NCBI RefSeq assembly: GCF_001984575.1
Contig: NZ_LZNS01000001.1
Span: forward strand, 1,568,754-1,632,753
From: Streptomyces sp. MP131-18
Lineage (GTDB): Bacteria > Actinomycetota > Actinomycetes > Streptomycetales > Streptomycetaceae
Direction of reading: 5' to 3'
Length of the DNA: 64,000 nt
Both the position numbers and the translations under genes were made by a program. The notes beneath the pieces are model-generated. The model ran no database searches. It was not told the DNA's origin and saw only the letters and a list, made by a program, of their open reading frames with translations. Positions 63,693 through 64,000 of the stretch are shown piece after piece. Every line of letters starts with the position of its first letter. Positions within the stretch are counted from its first letter, which is position 1.

Positions 63693-64000
63693 GTCCCCGA
63701 TCCTGCCACCCGCGGTGCGCGGGCCCGACGGCACCGCCCCGTGGGTGCGGGTCACACCGCACGCATGCCTTCTTTACCGAAAGTTCCGCCATTCGCCACT
63801 GCCCACACAACCCGCGCACGCGATCGGCGCACCGGCGGTCCGGGACACTCGCGAAGGTCCCGCGACGCGTTCCCTGTGAGGCTTGTCACCCGTGCGGGCG
63901 GAGATCGGAAGGCCGTGCGGCGGGCCAACTCCCTTGTGCGGCGAAAACTTCCGCGGCGCGGCGCCCTGTTCGCGTGGCCCCAATGGAGTAGTGTGAAATT
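63693..64000. other. 308-base region at the right edge
   Basis: Upstream region of ferrochelatase (minus strand) and possibly of a plus-strand gene beyond the window. It contains a Crp-like site TGTGA-GGCTTG-TCACC (63875-63890). No gene is recognised. Confidence 0.5.

Overview
The window is very GC-rich DNA with dense genes, many GTG and TTG starts and frequent 4-base start/stop overlaps. Gene content and order match a Streptomyces or close streptomycete chromosome. Blocks comparable to the S. coelicolor SCO5860-SCO6027 region can be recognised from memory: fadB-like, dxs, xylFGH, rok7B7, ngcEFG, aconitase, a second MurA, argF with arginine deiminase, dut and cutRS. No tRNA, rRNA, CRISPR array or insertion sequence was recognised.

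Layout. 0-5 kb: a fatty-acid oxidation alpha subunit, a VOC protein and dxs. 5-13.5 kb (minus strand): a xylose-type ABC transporter (xylF-xylG-xylH), a ROK regulator and a chito-oligosaccharide-type ABC transporter (ngcE-F-G) with a DasR-like operator. 13.5-18.4 kb: aconitase divergent from an XRE-MurA fusion, with two related palindromes between them. 18.5-21 kb: a small membrane protein, a GNAT and an Nramp-like transporter. 21-32.5 kb is the accessory-looking part: a ribbon-helix-helix/ClpN protein with a palindromic operator, a broken hen1-pnkp RNA-repair locus, a Crp/Fnr regulator, a translationally coupled module of cyclase-fold protein, P-loop NTPase and band-7-like protein running into arginine deiminase, then ornithine carbamoyltransferase and a secreted beta-trefoil-like protein. 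32.5-42.4 kb: mixed small enzymes, a truncated NmrA fragment and a large SARP/NB-ARC/TPR regulator with one TTA codon. 42.4-56.5 kb: an RNA methyltransferase, then a potassium block (KimA-like permease, two TrkA/RCK proteins, kdpDE and kdpFABC with an extra small leader peptide gene). 56.5-64 kb: small conserved actinobacterial proteins (DUF3710, DUF3093, DUF4193), dut, cutRS, an inositol monophosphatase-family enzyme and ferrochelatase.

The strongest candidate for an undescribed system lies at 24.9-30.5 kb. Three unfamiliar genes and arcA are joined by GTGA/ATGA overlaps. The C-terminus of the cyclase-like protein and the N-terminus of the NTPase carry similar short VH-G-ST-V segments, which resemble the amyloid signalling motifs used by bacterial NLR/effector pairs. 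This is inference from sequence reading. The neighbouring hen1-pnkp locus is visibly decayed: a GGCT repeat expansion, a 1-base frameshift and a large internal deletion.

Starts were chosen by ribosome binding site, signal peptide position and family N-termini. All family names come from motif recognition by eye, with no database search.
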